This document shows positions 11,999 through 19,919 of a stretch of 64,000 nucleotides of DNA, piece after piece. The notes beneath the pieces were generated by a model, which ran no database searches, was not told the origin of the DNA, and saw nothing but the letters and a program-made list of their open reading frames with translations. Source of the DNA: Bacteroides acidifaciens. GTDB taxonomy: Bacteria > Bacteroidota > Bacteroidia > Bacteroidales > Bacteroidaceae. Numbering within the stretch: position 1 is the stretch's first letter; the number at the start of each line of letters is the position of its first letter. The stretch covers positions 930,001 through 994,000 of the forward strand of contig NZ_CAEUHO010000004.1 of NCBI RefSeq assembly GCF_903181435.1, read 5' to 3'. The translations under genes and the position numbers were made by a program.

Positions 11999-12687
11999 GA
12001 AGAAAATTACATAGTATCTGGTTGTGGGGATTGCTTTTCCTGATGACTGCTTGTGGGGATGATGATTATTATTATCCTCCGGTAAAACTGGAATTTGTTA
12101 CGGTAAAGGCTGGGGGAGATGGTTGCATACAGACGCTTATCCCTGATAAGGGGGCGTCGTTGCCCGTATTGGAAGACCGTACAAGGTCTGCTATTTCTCC
12201 GAATACTTCCAGACGTGTAATGAGTAATTATGAGGTGTTGGCGGAAGGTGTCTGTATTTATTCTTTGCAGTCGCTTATAACACCGGAGCCCAAGCCGGAA
12301 GATGATCCGGTTTATAAAGACGGTATAAAGACAGATCCTGTGGAGATGGTCAGTATTTGGCTGGGACGGAATTATCTGAATATGATTCTGAATCTGAAGG
12401 TCAGCACGGGCAAGGGGCATGTTTTCGGCATAGTAGAAGATATATCCGAGCTGGAAACAAAAGGTATTGTCAATATGTTATTATATCATGATGCGAACAG
12501 TGATGCGGAGTATTACAACCGACGCGCTTATATTTCTGTTCCTTTGGAGAAATACGTAGATGCGGAGAATCCTGACCGGGTGATAAAGATTAAATTTAAA
12601 TATTACAAATACGGTGAGGACGGAACTGGCGAAGAATCAGACAAGTATTGTAATCCCGGATTTGATTATATTCCGGAACTGAATTGA
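11995..12687 (+). CDS. NigD-like lipoprotein
   Basis: Secreted lipoprotein of the NigD-like family common in Bacteroides; the biochemical role is unknown, although the founding member lies in a bacteriocin (nig) locus. I place the start at ATG 11995, overlapping the previous stop (ATGA), rather than at the TTG two codons upstream. The 230-residue protein has a lipobox (LFLMTACGDDDYYYPP, Cys near residue 19), a short OB-like N-terminal part, and a C-terminal beta domain ending FDYIPELN. It is translationally coupled to the acyltransferase gene and precedes a second lipoprotein gene. Assignment rests on overall shape and remembered family sequences. Confidence 0.7.
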   Translation: MRRKLHSIWLWGLLFLMTACGDDDYYYPPVKLEFVTVKAGGDGCIQTLIPDKGASLPVLEDRTRSAISPNTSRRVMSNYEVLAEGVCIYSLQSLITPEPKPEDDPVYKDGIKTDPVEMVSIWLGRNYLNMILNLKVSTGKGHVFGIVEDISELETKGIVNMLLYHDANSDAEYYNRRAYISVPLEKYVDAENPDRVIKIKFKYYKYGEDGTGEESDKYCNPGFDYIPELN

Positions 12688-12701
12688 ATAATAGAGTATA
12701 T

Positions 12702-13094
12702 ATGGTTAAAATGAATCAACTGGCCGTGGGAATATTTTTATTTCTTTCTTCCCTCTTCTCCTGTCAGCAAAAGGGAGACTTTAAATCAATGAATGTAGAG
12801 GACTTTGATACTCTTATTCAAGGCGAGGATATACAGTGTCTGGATGTCCGTACGCTTGCGGAATATTCGGAAGGGCATATCGCTAAAACGATTAATATCA
12901 ATGTGATGGATGATTCTTTTGCTGCCATGGCAGACTCGTTATTGCAAAAAGACAAACCGGTAGCTGTGTATTGCCGTAGTGGCAAACGGAGTAAGAAGGC
13001 GGCTGCGATTCTGAGTGAGAAAGGCTATAAAGTCTTTGACCTTGATAAGGGATTCAATTCCTGGCAGGAAGCTGGCAAAGAGATAGAAAAGTGA
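12702..13094 (+). CDS. Rhodanese-like domain lipoprotein
   Basis: Single rhodanese domain, a sulfur carrier or persulfide-handling fold, exported to the envelope. ATG 12702 or 12711 are both possible; both are better than the upstream TTG frame. A signal peptide with lipobox (FLSSLFSCQQKGD) is followed by the domain: CLDVRTLAEYSEGHIAKTIN, then the active-site loop VYCRSGKRSKKAA with catalytic Cys and CRSGKR, typical of thiosulfate sulfurtransferases of the GlpE/PspE kind. Length about 130 residues fits one domain. It ends the PASTA-to-rhodanese run and is followed by a strong terminator. The in vivo sulfur donor is unknown. Confidence 0.88.
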   Translation: MVKMNQLAVGIFLFLSSLFSCQQKGDFKSMNVEDFDTLIQGEDIQCLDVRTLAEYSEGHIAKTININVMDDSFAAMADSLLQKDKPVAVYCRSGKRSKKAAAILSEKGYKVFDLDKGFNSWQEAGKEIEK

Positions 13095-13120
13095 CAGTAA
13101 ATCGTAGATTATAAACGATG

Positions 13121-13168
13121 AACGGTGAACAACAAATGCATCTTGCGATTTATTGTTCACCGTTTTTT
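13121..13168 (+). terminator. Terminator after the rhodanese gene
   Basis: Perfect 12-bp arms AACGGTGAACAA (13121-13132) and TTGTTCACCGTT with a T-run after the second arm. It separates the plus-strand operon from the convergent argF' gene 22 bp further on. Confidence 0.85.
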
Positions 13169-13189
13169 TATAGCTTGTCTGCTATTCTG

Positions 13190-14146
13190 TTATTCCAGTC
13201 CTTCCAATAATCTTTTCAGAACTACCGTTGCCGAGATTTCACGGTTGGCAGCTTCCGGGATGACGATTGATTGCGGGCTTTCGATGACCTCATCCGTAAC
13301 AATCATATTTCTACGAACCGGAAGGCAGTGCATGAAATAAGCATTATTGGTGACAGCCATCTGACGGTCACTGACTGTCCATTCGCGGTCTTTGCTCAAT
13401 ATTTGTCCGTAATTGTCGCCTGAATAAGCAGCCCAGTTTTTGGCATATACAAAGTCGGCGCCTTCAAAGGCCTTCATTTGGTCATACTCAACTTTGGCAT
13501 TTCCTACAAATTCGGGAGCCAGTTCGTATCCTTCCGGGTGAGTGATGACAAAATCATAATCAGTAGCGTTCATCCATTCTGCAAAAGAATTGGGGACAGC
13601 CTGCGGCAATGGACGCGGATGCGGAGCCCAGGTCATAACCACTTTGGGGCGTGCCGTTTTCTTATATTCTTCAATTGTAATCAAGTCTGCAAAACTCTGT
13701 AACGGATGGCGTGTTGCCGCTTCCATAGAGAATACCGGACGTCCGGAATATTGGATAAATTGATTCAGAATAGTTTCCTGATAGTCGAAATCACGATTCT
13801 CGAAACGTGCAAAAGAACGTACTCCGATGATATCGCAATAACATCCCATCACAGGGATAGCTTCCAGCAGGTGTTCCGGTTTGTCGCCGTCCATGATAAC
13901 TCCATGTTCAGTTTCCAATTTCCAGGCTCCTTGGTTGATATCCAACACCATAACGTTCATTCCCAGATTCAGCGCCGCTTTCTGTGTGCTGAGGCGGGTG
14001 CGCAGACTAGAGTTGAAGAAGATCATCATCAATGTCTTATTCCTACCCAATTCGACATATTTGAAACGATCTTTCTTAATTACGAACGATTCTTCGATGG
14101 CTGATTTTAAATCGCCAATGTCCTGTACACAAGTAAATTTCTTCAT
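13190..14146 (-). CDS. argF': N-succinylornithine carbamoyltransferase
   Basis: Transfers a carbamoyl group to N-succinyl-L-ornithine in the Bacteroides variant of arginine synthesis. I start at ATG 14146 (MKKFTCVQDIGDLKSA), giving 318 residues, the length of the B. fragilis enzyme. Carbamoyl-phosphate site FFNSSLRTRLSTQKAAL (S-x-R-T-R) and the late HCLPVRRN motif are present. Residue 90, in DGDKPEHLLEA, is Pro; work on the B. fragilis enzyme showed that Pro90 selects succinyl-ornithine while Glu at this place selects acetyl-ornithine. The gene lies 20 bp downstream of proA, so the two probably share a transcript. argH, a later step, is in the window at 28674. Confidence 0.95.
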   Translation of the reverse strand: MKKFTCVQDIGDLKSAIEESFVIKKDRFKYVELGRNKTLMMIFFNSSLRTRLSTQKAALNLGMNVMVLDINQGAWKLETEHGVIMDGDKPEHLLEAIPVMGCYCDIIGVRSFARFENRDFDYQETILNQFIQYSGRPVFSMEAATRHPLQSFADLITIEEYKKTARPKVVMTWAPHPRPLPQAVPNSFAEWMNATDYDFVITHPEGYELAPEFVGNAKVEYDQMKAFEGADFVYAKNWAAYSGDNYGQILSKDREWTVSDRQMAVTNNAYFMHCLPVRRNMIVTDEVIESPQSIVIPEAANREISATVVLKRLLEGLE

Positions 14147-14166
14147 ATCATTTATTTTTTTAATTC

Positions 14167-15423
14167 TCAATTTCTTCTAGTCTGTCCATCTCCTTCAATA
14201 ATCCATTTGTAAGAAGTGATTTCTTCCAGTCCCATCGGGCCCCGTGCATGCAGTTTTTGCGTGCTGATGCCTATTTCGGCTCCTAAACCGAATTGTGCTC
14301 CGTCGGTGAAGGCGGTGGACGCATTGGCATATACACAAGCTGCATCTACTATTTTTATAAACAACGCCGCACGATCCTTGTTTTCCGTGACGATACATTC
14401 ACTATGCTTCGAACTATTTTCCTGGATATGTCCCAAAGCATCTTCAAAGCTCTTCACGGTCTTGACAGCCATTTTGTAGTCCAGGAATTCAGTTCCGAAA
14501 CTTTCTGCTTTTGCATGCTGCAAGAGTTCGGCAGGATAATGTCCTTCTAATGCCTGATAAGCTTGCGGGTCAGCATAAATAATCACATTACTGTCTTTCA
14601 ACTTCTCACAAAGCACGGGGAGTTCAGCCAGTCTTTTCTCATGTATGATTGTGCAGTCCAACGCATTACATACGCTCACCCTGCGTGTCTTGGCATTATG
14701 GATAATGTCTGCCCCCTTACTTACGTCTCCAAACTCGTCAAAGTAAGTATGACAAATGCCAGCCCCCGTCTCAATAACGGGAATCTTTGCATTTTCGCGT
14801 ACAAAATTGATAAGTCCACTACTTCCCCTGGGAATAATCAAATCAACATAGCCTACTGCATTTAGTAATGCTGCCGTAGCTTCTCTGTCAGCTGGAAGTA
14901 GCTCTACAACATGCGGATTGACATTGAATCTTTTCAGTACTTCATGAATCACATTGATGATAGCGCGATTGGAACAGTCTGCGTCACTTCCACCTTTCAA
15001 AACGCAAGCGTTCCCGCTCTTCAAGCAAAGAGAGAATACATCGAAACTGACATTAGGACGTGCTTCATAAATAATTCCTATCACTCCAAAAGGAACGCTG
15101 ACCTTCGTCAATTTCATTCCATTAGGACGAACTGTCTCTTTCAGTACTTTACCTAAAGGAGAGGGGAGTGTAGCTACATTACGTGTGTCCGCTGCGATAC
15201 CTTTCAAACGTTCTTCCGTCAATTTCAACCGGTCGTACTTCGGATCATTTTTGTCCATTCGTGCGAGATCTTTCTTATTCTCAGCAAGAATGAAAGATGT
15301 TTCTGCAACTGCTGCGTCAGCTACTGCATTTAAAATCTGATTGATGATGTCATCACTCAGCAAGGCTAATTCCCGGCTTGCTGCCTGTACGGCAGCAAAG
15401 GTTTCGTTTAAATTTGTAGTCAT
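14167..15423 (-). CDS. proA: Gamma-glutamyl phosphate reductase (glutamate-5-semialdehyde dehydrogenase)
   Basis: NADPH-dependent reduction of gamma-glutamyl phosphate to glutamate semialdehyde, second step of proline synthesis. The 418-residue protein is of the aldehyde dehydrogenase fold: [20 protein letters not shown], the nucleotide region [36 protein letters not shown], the catalytic Cys segment [17 protein letters not shown], and the family signature near the end, [20 protein letters not shown]. It is followed 20 bp later by argF', joining proline and arginine genes, which share glutamate as source. proB lies 847 bp upstream, an unusual gap holding tandem repeats, and proA has its own -7 box at 15462-15469. 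Confidence 0.96.
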   Translation of the reverse strand: MTTNLNETFAAVQAASRELALLSDDIINQILNAVADAAVAETSFILAENKKDLARMDKNDPKYDRLKLTEERLKGIAADTRNVATLPSPLGKVLKETVRPNGMKLTKVSVPFGVIGIIYEARPNVSFDVFSLCLKSGNACVLKGGSDADCSNRAIINVIHEVLKRFNVNPHVVELLPADREATAALLNAVGYVDLIIPRGSSGLINFVRENAKIPVIETGAGICHTYFDEFGDVSKGADIIHNAKTRRVSVCNALDCTIIHEKRLAELPVLCEKLKDSNVIIYADPQAYQALEGHYPAELLQHAKAESFGTEFLDYKMAVKTVKSFEDALGHIQENSSKHSECIVTENKDRAALFIKIVDAACVYANASTAFTDGAQFGLGAEIGISTQKLHARGPMGLEEITSYKWIIEGDGQTRRN

Positions 15424-15461
15424 TTTCTCCTTTTTTGCATTAAATGGAAAGATAAACTATG

Positions 15462-15469
15462 CAAATATA
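15462..15469 (-). promoter_or_regulatory. Promoter -7 box of proA-argF'
   Basis: TATATTTG on the minus strand, 38 bp before the proA start, fits TAnnTTTG. The -33 region is not a good TTTG. It suggests proA need not depend on read-through from proB. Confidence 0.5.
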
Positions 15470-15602
15470 GTGAATGTTGTGAATAAAACCCGTTGAAAAA
15501 CAAAATAAATGTTGGCTGACTATTTGTAGCACTCTCTTTTAAACCAAAGTTCAAAAATAGGATCGGAGAATACATATCTTGTGCAGGGATGAACCAAAGC
15601 AG

Positions 15603-15712
15603 TACTGAAGTAAGCCGAGCCATGTACTTGACTTACTCAAGTCTCCTATATCACTTCATTGAGTGTAGTACTTGCTACAGTCAAGTCTCCTACTCGTTAC
15701 AGCTAAATCTCC
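15603..15712. repeat. Degenerate 22-bp-period tandem repeat, array A (proA-proB gap)
   Basis: Five consecutive 22-bp units start at 15603, 15625, 15647, 15669 and 15691. The clearest are TACTTGACTTACTCAAGTCT+CC, TACTTGCTACAGTCAAGTCT+CC and TACTCGTTACAGCTAAATCT+CC; the first and third units are more diverged. The 847-bp gap (15424-16270) has no convincing gene: open frames there are short and read through the repeats. Confidence 0.6.
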
Positions 15713-15833
15713 TACCAAAAATAAAAAGTAAAAAACCGCCTTCAGCTTTCAGCTCTTCAAAAAAGTCCCTTTTCATCGGTTCTTTTGGCTGAAGTCACTC
15801 CTGAATGCAAAAGTGTATAACTTTATTTTCTTT

Positions 15834-15921
15834 TGGTGATGAATCTATATCCCCCGCATGGTGGGCATATAGTTCCAATACGGTGAGTATATATACCTAC
15901 CACGGTGAATATATAGCTCTA
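15834..15921. repeat. Degenerate 22-bp-period tandem repeat, array B (proA-proB gap)
   Basis: Four consecutive 22-bp units start at 15834, 15856, 15878 and 15900, sharing GGTG near positions 5-8 and an ATATA core about seven bases later (for example ATACGGTGAGTATATATACC+TA). The sequence differs from array A although the period is the same. It resembles the 22-bp array at 61397-61484. Confidence 0.6.
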
Positions 15922-16270
15922 CTGTCAAGTCTGAAAAAGCTGAATGCGCTGAAAGCACTCCCCCCTGGCTACAGCCTATTCTCGCAGGGGATGTTTTTTT
16001 TCGCCTTCAGCCGCTATCACCTTCTGCCAAGGCGTTTGCGGACAAAACTGAAACCAGATTACGGCATAAAAAATCAGTAAGAGAGTCTTGGCTAGTTTAG
16101 ACACTGATAATTGGAGATTTGATTCATTTCGTACCGGTTTCATTTAATAGCATGGAGTTATATTGTTTGTTCTAGGGAACAAATATACTGCTATTAATAA
16201 TTGATTGCAAATAAAGAGTTTTTGTATTTCTATTGGCAGCTTGTTTTATACTGTTCTGTTGATACTGTTT

Positions 16271-17353
16271 TTATTCGATATACAAATAGTCATAGTGTAC
16301 CACCGGCCTCTTTCCGTGTTTGCCAATGGCTTCTTGTACCTGTTTCGAATCACAATTTACTTTTCCTACGCCTATCTGGTTCCCTCGGAAATCCATGATG
16401 CGTACGATGTCATCTTTTTCAAATTCTCCTTCGATACGGGTGATTCCAATCGGAAGTATGCTGACCGCTTTCTCTGAGTTTAATACTTCTGTAGCGCATT
16501 CGTTGATATGAATTTCACCCTTTGCGAACCCTTCACTGTGTGCAATCCATTTTTTGACGCTGGATACCGGTTCTTTTGAAGGGATGAAACGTGTGCAAAG
16601 TGTATTTTCGGGATGGTGCAGCAAGTCGACCAGGATATTGTCACGTTTCCCGTTGGCGATGATGACTGTAATTCCTTCGTCGGCTACTTTGCGGGCAATG
16701 TTTGTTTTTGTCAACATGCCACCTCGCCCGAAGCTGGACTTGGATGTCTGGATATAGTTGGATAAATCTTTCCCATGACCGATTTCCTGAATGACGGAAG
16801 AATTGGGATCGGCAGGAGAGCCATTATAAATACCGTCGATATTGCTTAAAATGATAAGTGCTTGTGCGTCCATCATGGAAGCGATGAGCCCGGACAGCTC
16901 GTCGTTGTCCGTGAACATCAGCTCACTGACAGAAATCGTATCGTTCTCGTTGACAATGGGAATGACATTATTTTCAAGCATCACCGTCATGCAGTTTTTT
17001 TGATTCAGATAATGGCGGCGAGTGCCAAAATTCTCTTTCGTAGTCAGCACCTGACCGACAGCAATGCCGTGTTCGCGAAAAAGTTCGTAGTAGCGGTTGA
17101 TTAGCTTTGCCTGGCCGACGGCAGAAAATAACTGACGTTGGTCTACACTGTCGAGTTTTTTTTGAGGATGTATTTCGCTGCGTCCGGAAGCAACGGCTCC
17201 CGAAGAAACCATAATGATTTCCACACCGGATTTATGCAATTCCGCTATTTGGTCGACAAGTGCCGACATACGGGTCACGTCCAGCGTTCCGTCGCGACGT
17301 GCCAATACATTACTTCCTACTTTTACTGCGATTCGTGTAAATTCTTGTTTCAT
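16271..17353 (-). CDS. proB: Glutamate 5-kinase
   Basis: Phosphorylates glutamate to gamma-glutamyl phosphate, first and feedback-controlled step of proline synthesis. The 360-residue protein has the amino-acid kinase domain (VKVGSNVLARRDGTLDVTRM, IIMVSSGAVASGR, NENDTISVSELMFTDNDELS, then KSSFGRGGMLTKTNIARKVA) and a C-terminal PUA domain from about residue 275 (ATEVLNSEKAVSILPIGITR). PUA presence is usual in full-length ProB. It runs in the same direction as proA but 847 bp upstream of it, instead of the usual tight proBA pair. The intervening DNA carries two tandem repeat arrays, which suggests insertion or decay between them. Confidence 0.95.
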   Translation of the reverse strand: MKQEFTRIAVKVGSNVLARRDGTLDVTRMSALVDQIAELHKSGVEIIMVSSGAVASGRSEIHPQKKLDSVDQRQLFSAVGQAKLINRYYELFREHGIAVGQVLTTKENFGTRRHYLNQKNCMTVMLENNVIPIVNENDTISVSELMFTDNDELSGLIASMMDAQALIILSNIDGIYNGSPADPNSSVIQEIGHGKDLSNYIQTSKSSFGRGGMLTKTNIARKVADEGITVIIANGKRDNILVDLLHHPENTLCTRFIPSKEPVSSVKKWIAHSEGFAKGEIHINECATEVLNSEKAVSILPIGITRIEGEFEKDDIVRIMDFRGNQIGVGKVNCDSKQVQEAIGKHGKRPVVHYDYLYIE

Positions 17354-17425
17354 TTTTACTAACGATTTGAAAGCACAAATATAGAGCTTTTTGTCGATAT
17401 GTTACTAAAACAGGCTAAAAAGAAT

Positions 17426-17433
17426 TATCTTTG
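17426..17433 (+). promoter_or_regulatory. Promoter -7 box of the 39-codon ORF
   Basis: TATCTTTG, identical to the -7 boxes of the tRNA and PASTA promoters, ends 25 bp before the small ORF start at 17459. No TTTG is seen at the right distance. Confidence 0.45.
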
Positions 17434-17458
17434 CAGTCGGTTCAAGAAAAGATAGACA

Positions 17459-17578
17459 ATGAAACATACAAATCCACAAGTAGAACAGATGACTTCTTTC
17501 ATCGTAATGGATGTATTGGAGAATATCAAAGAAGGTTTGGACCGTATCAGTCGTTATCTTTCTCGGCGCAGCTTCTGA
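17459..17578 (+). CDS. Small 39-residue protein, unknown function
   Basis: Short plus-strand ORF from ATG 17459 to TGA 17578, product beginning MKHTNPQVEQMTSFIVMDVL and ending SRYLSRRSF. It looks like a real soluble helical protein: acidic and hydrophobic residues alternate as in an amphipathic helix (FIVMDVLENIKEGLDRISRYL), and a perfect TATCTTTG box lies just upstream. Its last 32 bp overlap the 3' end of the DUF2007 gene on the other strand, so part of its codon choice is fixed by that gene. It is divergent from proB (105 bp). I do not recognise the family. Confidence 0.5.
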   Translation: MKHTNPQVEQMTSFIVMDVLENIKEGLDRISRYLSRRSF

Positions 17579-17780
17579 TAAGTTCCGTGGCGGCTTCGTA
17601 TTGCTCCTCGGTGACAAGGACAGAAACGGAAGGAGCGATATAGGGAGCGAGTGTGCCCATAATCCCGTCTTTGATTACGCAGAGGATATTATTACTCTCT
17701 AATAACCCTTTGATGATTTCGGCTTCCCATGGAGAACCGGAGAATACTTCTATTGACTTGCTAAAATCTTCTTCTTTCAT
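17547..17780 (-). CDS. DUF2007-type small signal-transducing-like protein
   Basis: The 77-residue protein fits the DUF2007 family (called putative prokaryotic signal transducing protein), a small ferredoxin-like fold of unknown role. Typical features are an N-terminal strand with FSGSPWEAEIIKGLLESNNI, a central Gly-rich turn (KDGIMGTLAPYIAP), and the C-terminal VSVLVTEEQYEAATELI. There is no signal peptide. It lies between murI (upstream on the same strand, 76 bp away) and proB, and its 3' end overlaps a small plus-strand ORF. The family assignment is by pattern; no function can be given. Confidence 0.75.
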   Translation of the reverse strand: MKEEDFSKSIEVFSGSPWEAEIIKGLLESNNILCVIKDGIMGTLAPYIAPSVSVLVTEEQYEAATELIRSCAEKDND

Positions 17781-17856
17781 GATCTTATGGCATTAGGGGT
17801 TGTTATCTACAGATATAACAAAAAAGAGGGGCAAATGGTTATTCTTCCCGTAATAT

Positions 17857-18699
17857 TTATTCGAGTGTTATGTGTTTTACGCTAATTTGCCGATTAAGAA
17901 ATGTAGACGCTGATTCAGAGAACTTCTCTTCTGCTTCTGTGGTATAAAATTGGCAGTTTCCGTTCTTCGTGCACTTTGCGTCCATTTCCGGATGCCTTCT
18001 TAAATAATCTTTCAAGCTTTCTGCTACATATTCGCCTTGTGAGATAACACTAATGTCATTGGCGATATATTGCCGGATTTTTGGAAGAAGGAGCGGGAAG
18101 TGGGTACATCCAAGGATGACGGTGTCTATCTGCGGGTCTTTTGAGAGTAACTGGTCAATATATTTGCGGATGAAGTAGTCGGCTCCGTCGTTTTGCGATT
18201 CATTGTTTTCTACCAACGGCACCCACATCGGGCAGGCTACTCCGCTTACTTGAATATTAGGGAACAGCTTATGTATTTCCAGCGGATAAGATTCGGATTT
18301 GATGGTGCCTGCCGTTGCCAGTACACCGATATGCTGGTTTTTGCTAATGTCGCCGATGCATTCTACCGTAGGACGAATCACACCGAGTACGCGGCGTGCC
18401 GGATCAATATTCGGCAAATCATTCATTTGAATGCTGCGTAAAGCTTTGGCGGAAGCAGTGTTGCAGGCTAATATCACCAGATGGCATCCCATTTCGAATA
18501 GTTTGTTGACAGCTTGCCGGGTGAATTCATATACGACTTCAAAAGAACGTGTCCCGTAAGGAGCACGCGCGTTATCTCCCAGATACATATAATCATATTC
18601 CGGTAATGTTTCTCTTATCTTGTCCAGGATGGTCAGACCACCGTAACCGGAGTCGAATACTCCAATGGGACCGGGGGTATGTGATAGATGTTGATTCAT
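17857..18699 (-). CDS. murI: Glutamate racemase
   Basis: Interconverts L- and D-glutamate to supply D-Glu for peptidoglycan. The 280-residue protein shows GVFDSGYGGLTILDKI at the start (conserved D-S-G-x-G-G), LGDNARAPYGTRS, first catalytic Cys in VILACNTASAKALR, and second catalytic Cys in VILGCTHFPLLLPKI. All expected residues are present and the length is normal. It is separated from the upstream Skp genes by a 46-bp perfect palindrome acting as terminator, so it is probably its own unit, perhaps with the DUF2007 gene downstream. Confidence 0.96.
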   Translation of the reverse strand: MNQHLSHTPGPIGVFDSGYGGLTILDKIRETLPEYDYMYLGDNARAPYGTRSFEVVYEFTRQAVNKLFEMGCHLVILACNTASAKALRSIQMNDLPNIDPARRVLGVIRPTVECIGDISKNQHIGVLATAGTIKSESYPLEIHKLFPNIQVSGVACPMWVPLVENNESQNDGADYFIRKYIDQLLSKDPQIDTVILGCTHFPLLLPKIRQYIANDISVISQGEYVAESLKDYLRRHPEMDAKCTKNGNCQFYTTEAEEKFSESASTFLNRQISVKHITLE

Positions 18700-18735
18700 G
18701 ACAAACAGGATTTATATACGCAAATGTACGCCAAA

Positions 18736-18781
18736 AAAAGCGAAAGCGAAAGAAGTTTAAACTTCTTTCGCTTTCGCTTTT
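18736..18781. terminator. 46-bp perfect palindrome, terminator of the bamA-skp operon
   Basis: Both halves are exact complements around the centre GTTT/AAAC at 18758/18759, with no loop bases. The arms carry repeated CGAAAG/CTTTCG. A- and T-rich ends follow on both sides. It lies 28 bp after the stop of the second Skp gene (minus strand) and upstream of murI. Confidence 0.85.
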
Positions 18782-18808
18782 AGTCTTTCTTGTTCTTAAC
18801 GGCTATCT

Positions 18809-19324
18809 TTATTTGATGCCAAGATGTATTTTAACCTTGTTAGTTAAGTTTATGCTTTGTGCCTCGTTAACATAAGGAATCGGAGTTCTTGCAAGGTCGA
18901 AGATGTAGATTACGCCTTCAGCAGCGCCTACAGCTTTGATAGCGTTGTCCAACTTCTGGTAGATAGGAGTCATGGCGTCATTCTGTGCCTTTGCCATCTG
19001 TTGTTGGGCATCTTGCTGGAACTGTTCTTGTCTTTGCATCATATCCTGCAGCTCTTTCTGTCTTCTCTCAGCGATGTTAGCCGGAAGAGAATCTTTAGCG
19101 ATAGCTTGCTGGAATTCCTGATATTTTTTGTTGAACTCTTCCTGAGTTCTTTGAAGTTCGGCTGTGAGTTGTTTTTCCAATGTTTGGATGTCATTTTGTG
19201 CCTTAGTAAATTCCGGCATTACAGTGATAATCTCCTGTGCATTAATATGACCGAATTTCAGGTTCTGTGCAAATACACCCATTGGGAGTGCAAGCAACAT
19301 TACAAGTGCAATTTTTTTTAGCAT
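18809..19324 (-). CDS. Skp/OmpH-family periplasmic chaperone (second copy)
   Basis: Periplasmic holdase that keeps unfolded outer-membrane proteins soluble on their way to the BAM complex. A signal peptide (MLKKIALVMLLALPMGVFAQ) precedes an OmpH domain: FGHINAQEIITVMPEFTKAQ at the start, a long charged and Gln-rich helical hairpin (residues about 45-120, coiled coil), and a C-terminal strand region ending NKVKIHLGIK. At 171 residues it has normal Skp length. It is the last gene of the operon, after a related Skp gene and bamA, followed by the palindrome terminator. The two copies are diverged, suggesting distinct clients. Confidence 0.9.
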   Translation of the reverse strand: MLKKIALVMLLALPMGVFAQNLKFGHINAQEIITVMPEFTKAQNDIQTLEKQLTAELQRTQEEFNKKYQEFQQAIAKDSLPANIAERRQKELQDMMQRQEQFQQDAQQQMAKAQNDAMTPIYQKLDNAIKAVGAAEGVIYIFDLARTPIPYVNEAQSINLTNKVKIHLGIK

Positions 19325-19380
19325 AGTTCTATAATTTATTTGAATGATTTTTAGTTATTTCCAGTTGCAAATGTATGAAA

Positions 19381-19896
19381 TTAATTTGAATATCCTAATC
19401 TTCTTAGTATTTCATCACTAATATCTATACGTGGATTTGCAAAAATTATACCTGCAGCAGAGGCTCTGTCGACTACCATATCATATCCATGTTGCTGTGA
19501 TATTGCTTTCACTGCTTCATAAATATCGTCTTGGATCGGAGTCAGTAACTTGTCTCTCATCTTGGCTAATTCGCCTTCCGGACCGAAGTATTTACGTTTC
19601 AGTTCGGCTGCTTCTTTCTCCTTGGCTACGATTTCGTCCTCTTTCTTTGTTTTTTGCGTGGCAGAGAGTGTGGAAGATTTCGCCTGGTAATCCTGGAACA
19701 TCTTCTGTGCTGCCTTTGCCAGAACTTCTACTTCGCCCTGGTATTTTTTCGTAGCTTCTTGCATTTGCTCATTAGCGCTTTGAGCTGCCGGAATATTCTT
19801 CATAATATATTCCGTATCGATCAGTGCAAATTTCTGTGCGTTTGCCGTCATTCCGACTGCAAACAGCAACATGATTAATAGAACAGACTTTCTCAT
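19381..19896 (-). CDS. Skp/OmpH-family periplasmic chaperone (first copy)
   Basis: Chaperone for outer-membrane proteins, as for its neighbour. I start at ATG 19896 (MRKSVLLIMLLFAVGMTANA), which opens a signal peptide; an in-frame ATG eight codons upstream overlaps the bamA stop. The mature part begins QKFALIDTEYIMKNIP, then a Lys/Glu/Ala-rich coiled-coil arm (about residues 45-115), then the closing strands YDMVVDRASAAGIIFANP. Length 171 residues. It sits between bamA and the second Skp gene, the usual BamA-Skp order, which supports the function strongly. Confidence 0.9.
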   Translation of the reverse strand: MRKSVLLIMLLFAVGMTANAQKFALIDTEYIMKNIPAAQSANEQMQEATKKYQGEVEVLAKAAQKMFQDYQAKSSTLSATQKTKKEDEIVAKEKEAAELKRKYFGPEGELAKMRDKLLTPIQDDIYEAVKAISQQHGYDMVVDRASAAGIIFANPRIDISDEILRRLGYSN

Positions 19897-19919
19897 GACG
19901 TTTAGTTTTTTGTGAAACA

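Noticed and set aside
15603..15921. The 22-bp tandem arrays as a degenerate CRISPR
   Set aside because: Units directly abut each other without unique spacers, and the period is far below a repeat-plus-spacer length.
15805..16080. A 91-codon plus-strand ORF in the proA-proB gap
   Set aside because: It reads straight through the 22-bp tandem repeat array, has no family resemblance I recognise and no promoter or ribosome-binding site.
18736..18781. Perfect palindrome as a recombination or operator site
   Set aside because: Its place 28 bp after the last Skp gene with A/T-rich flanks is explained by transcription termination.
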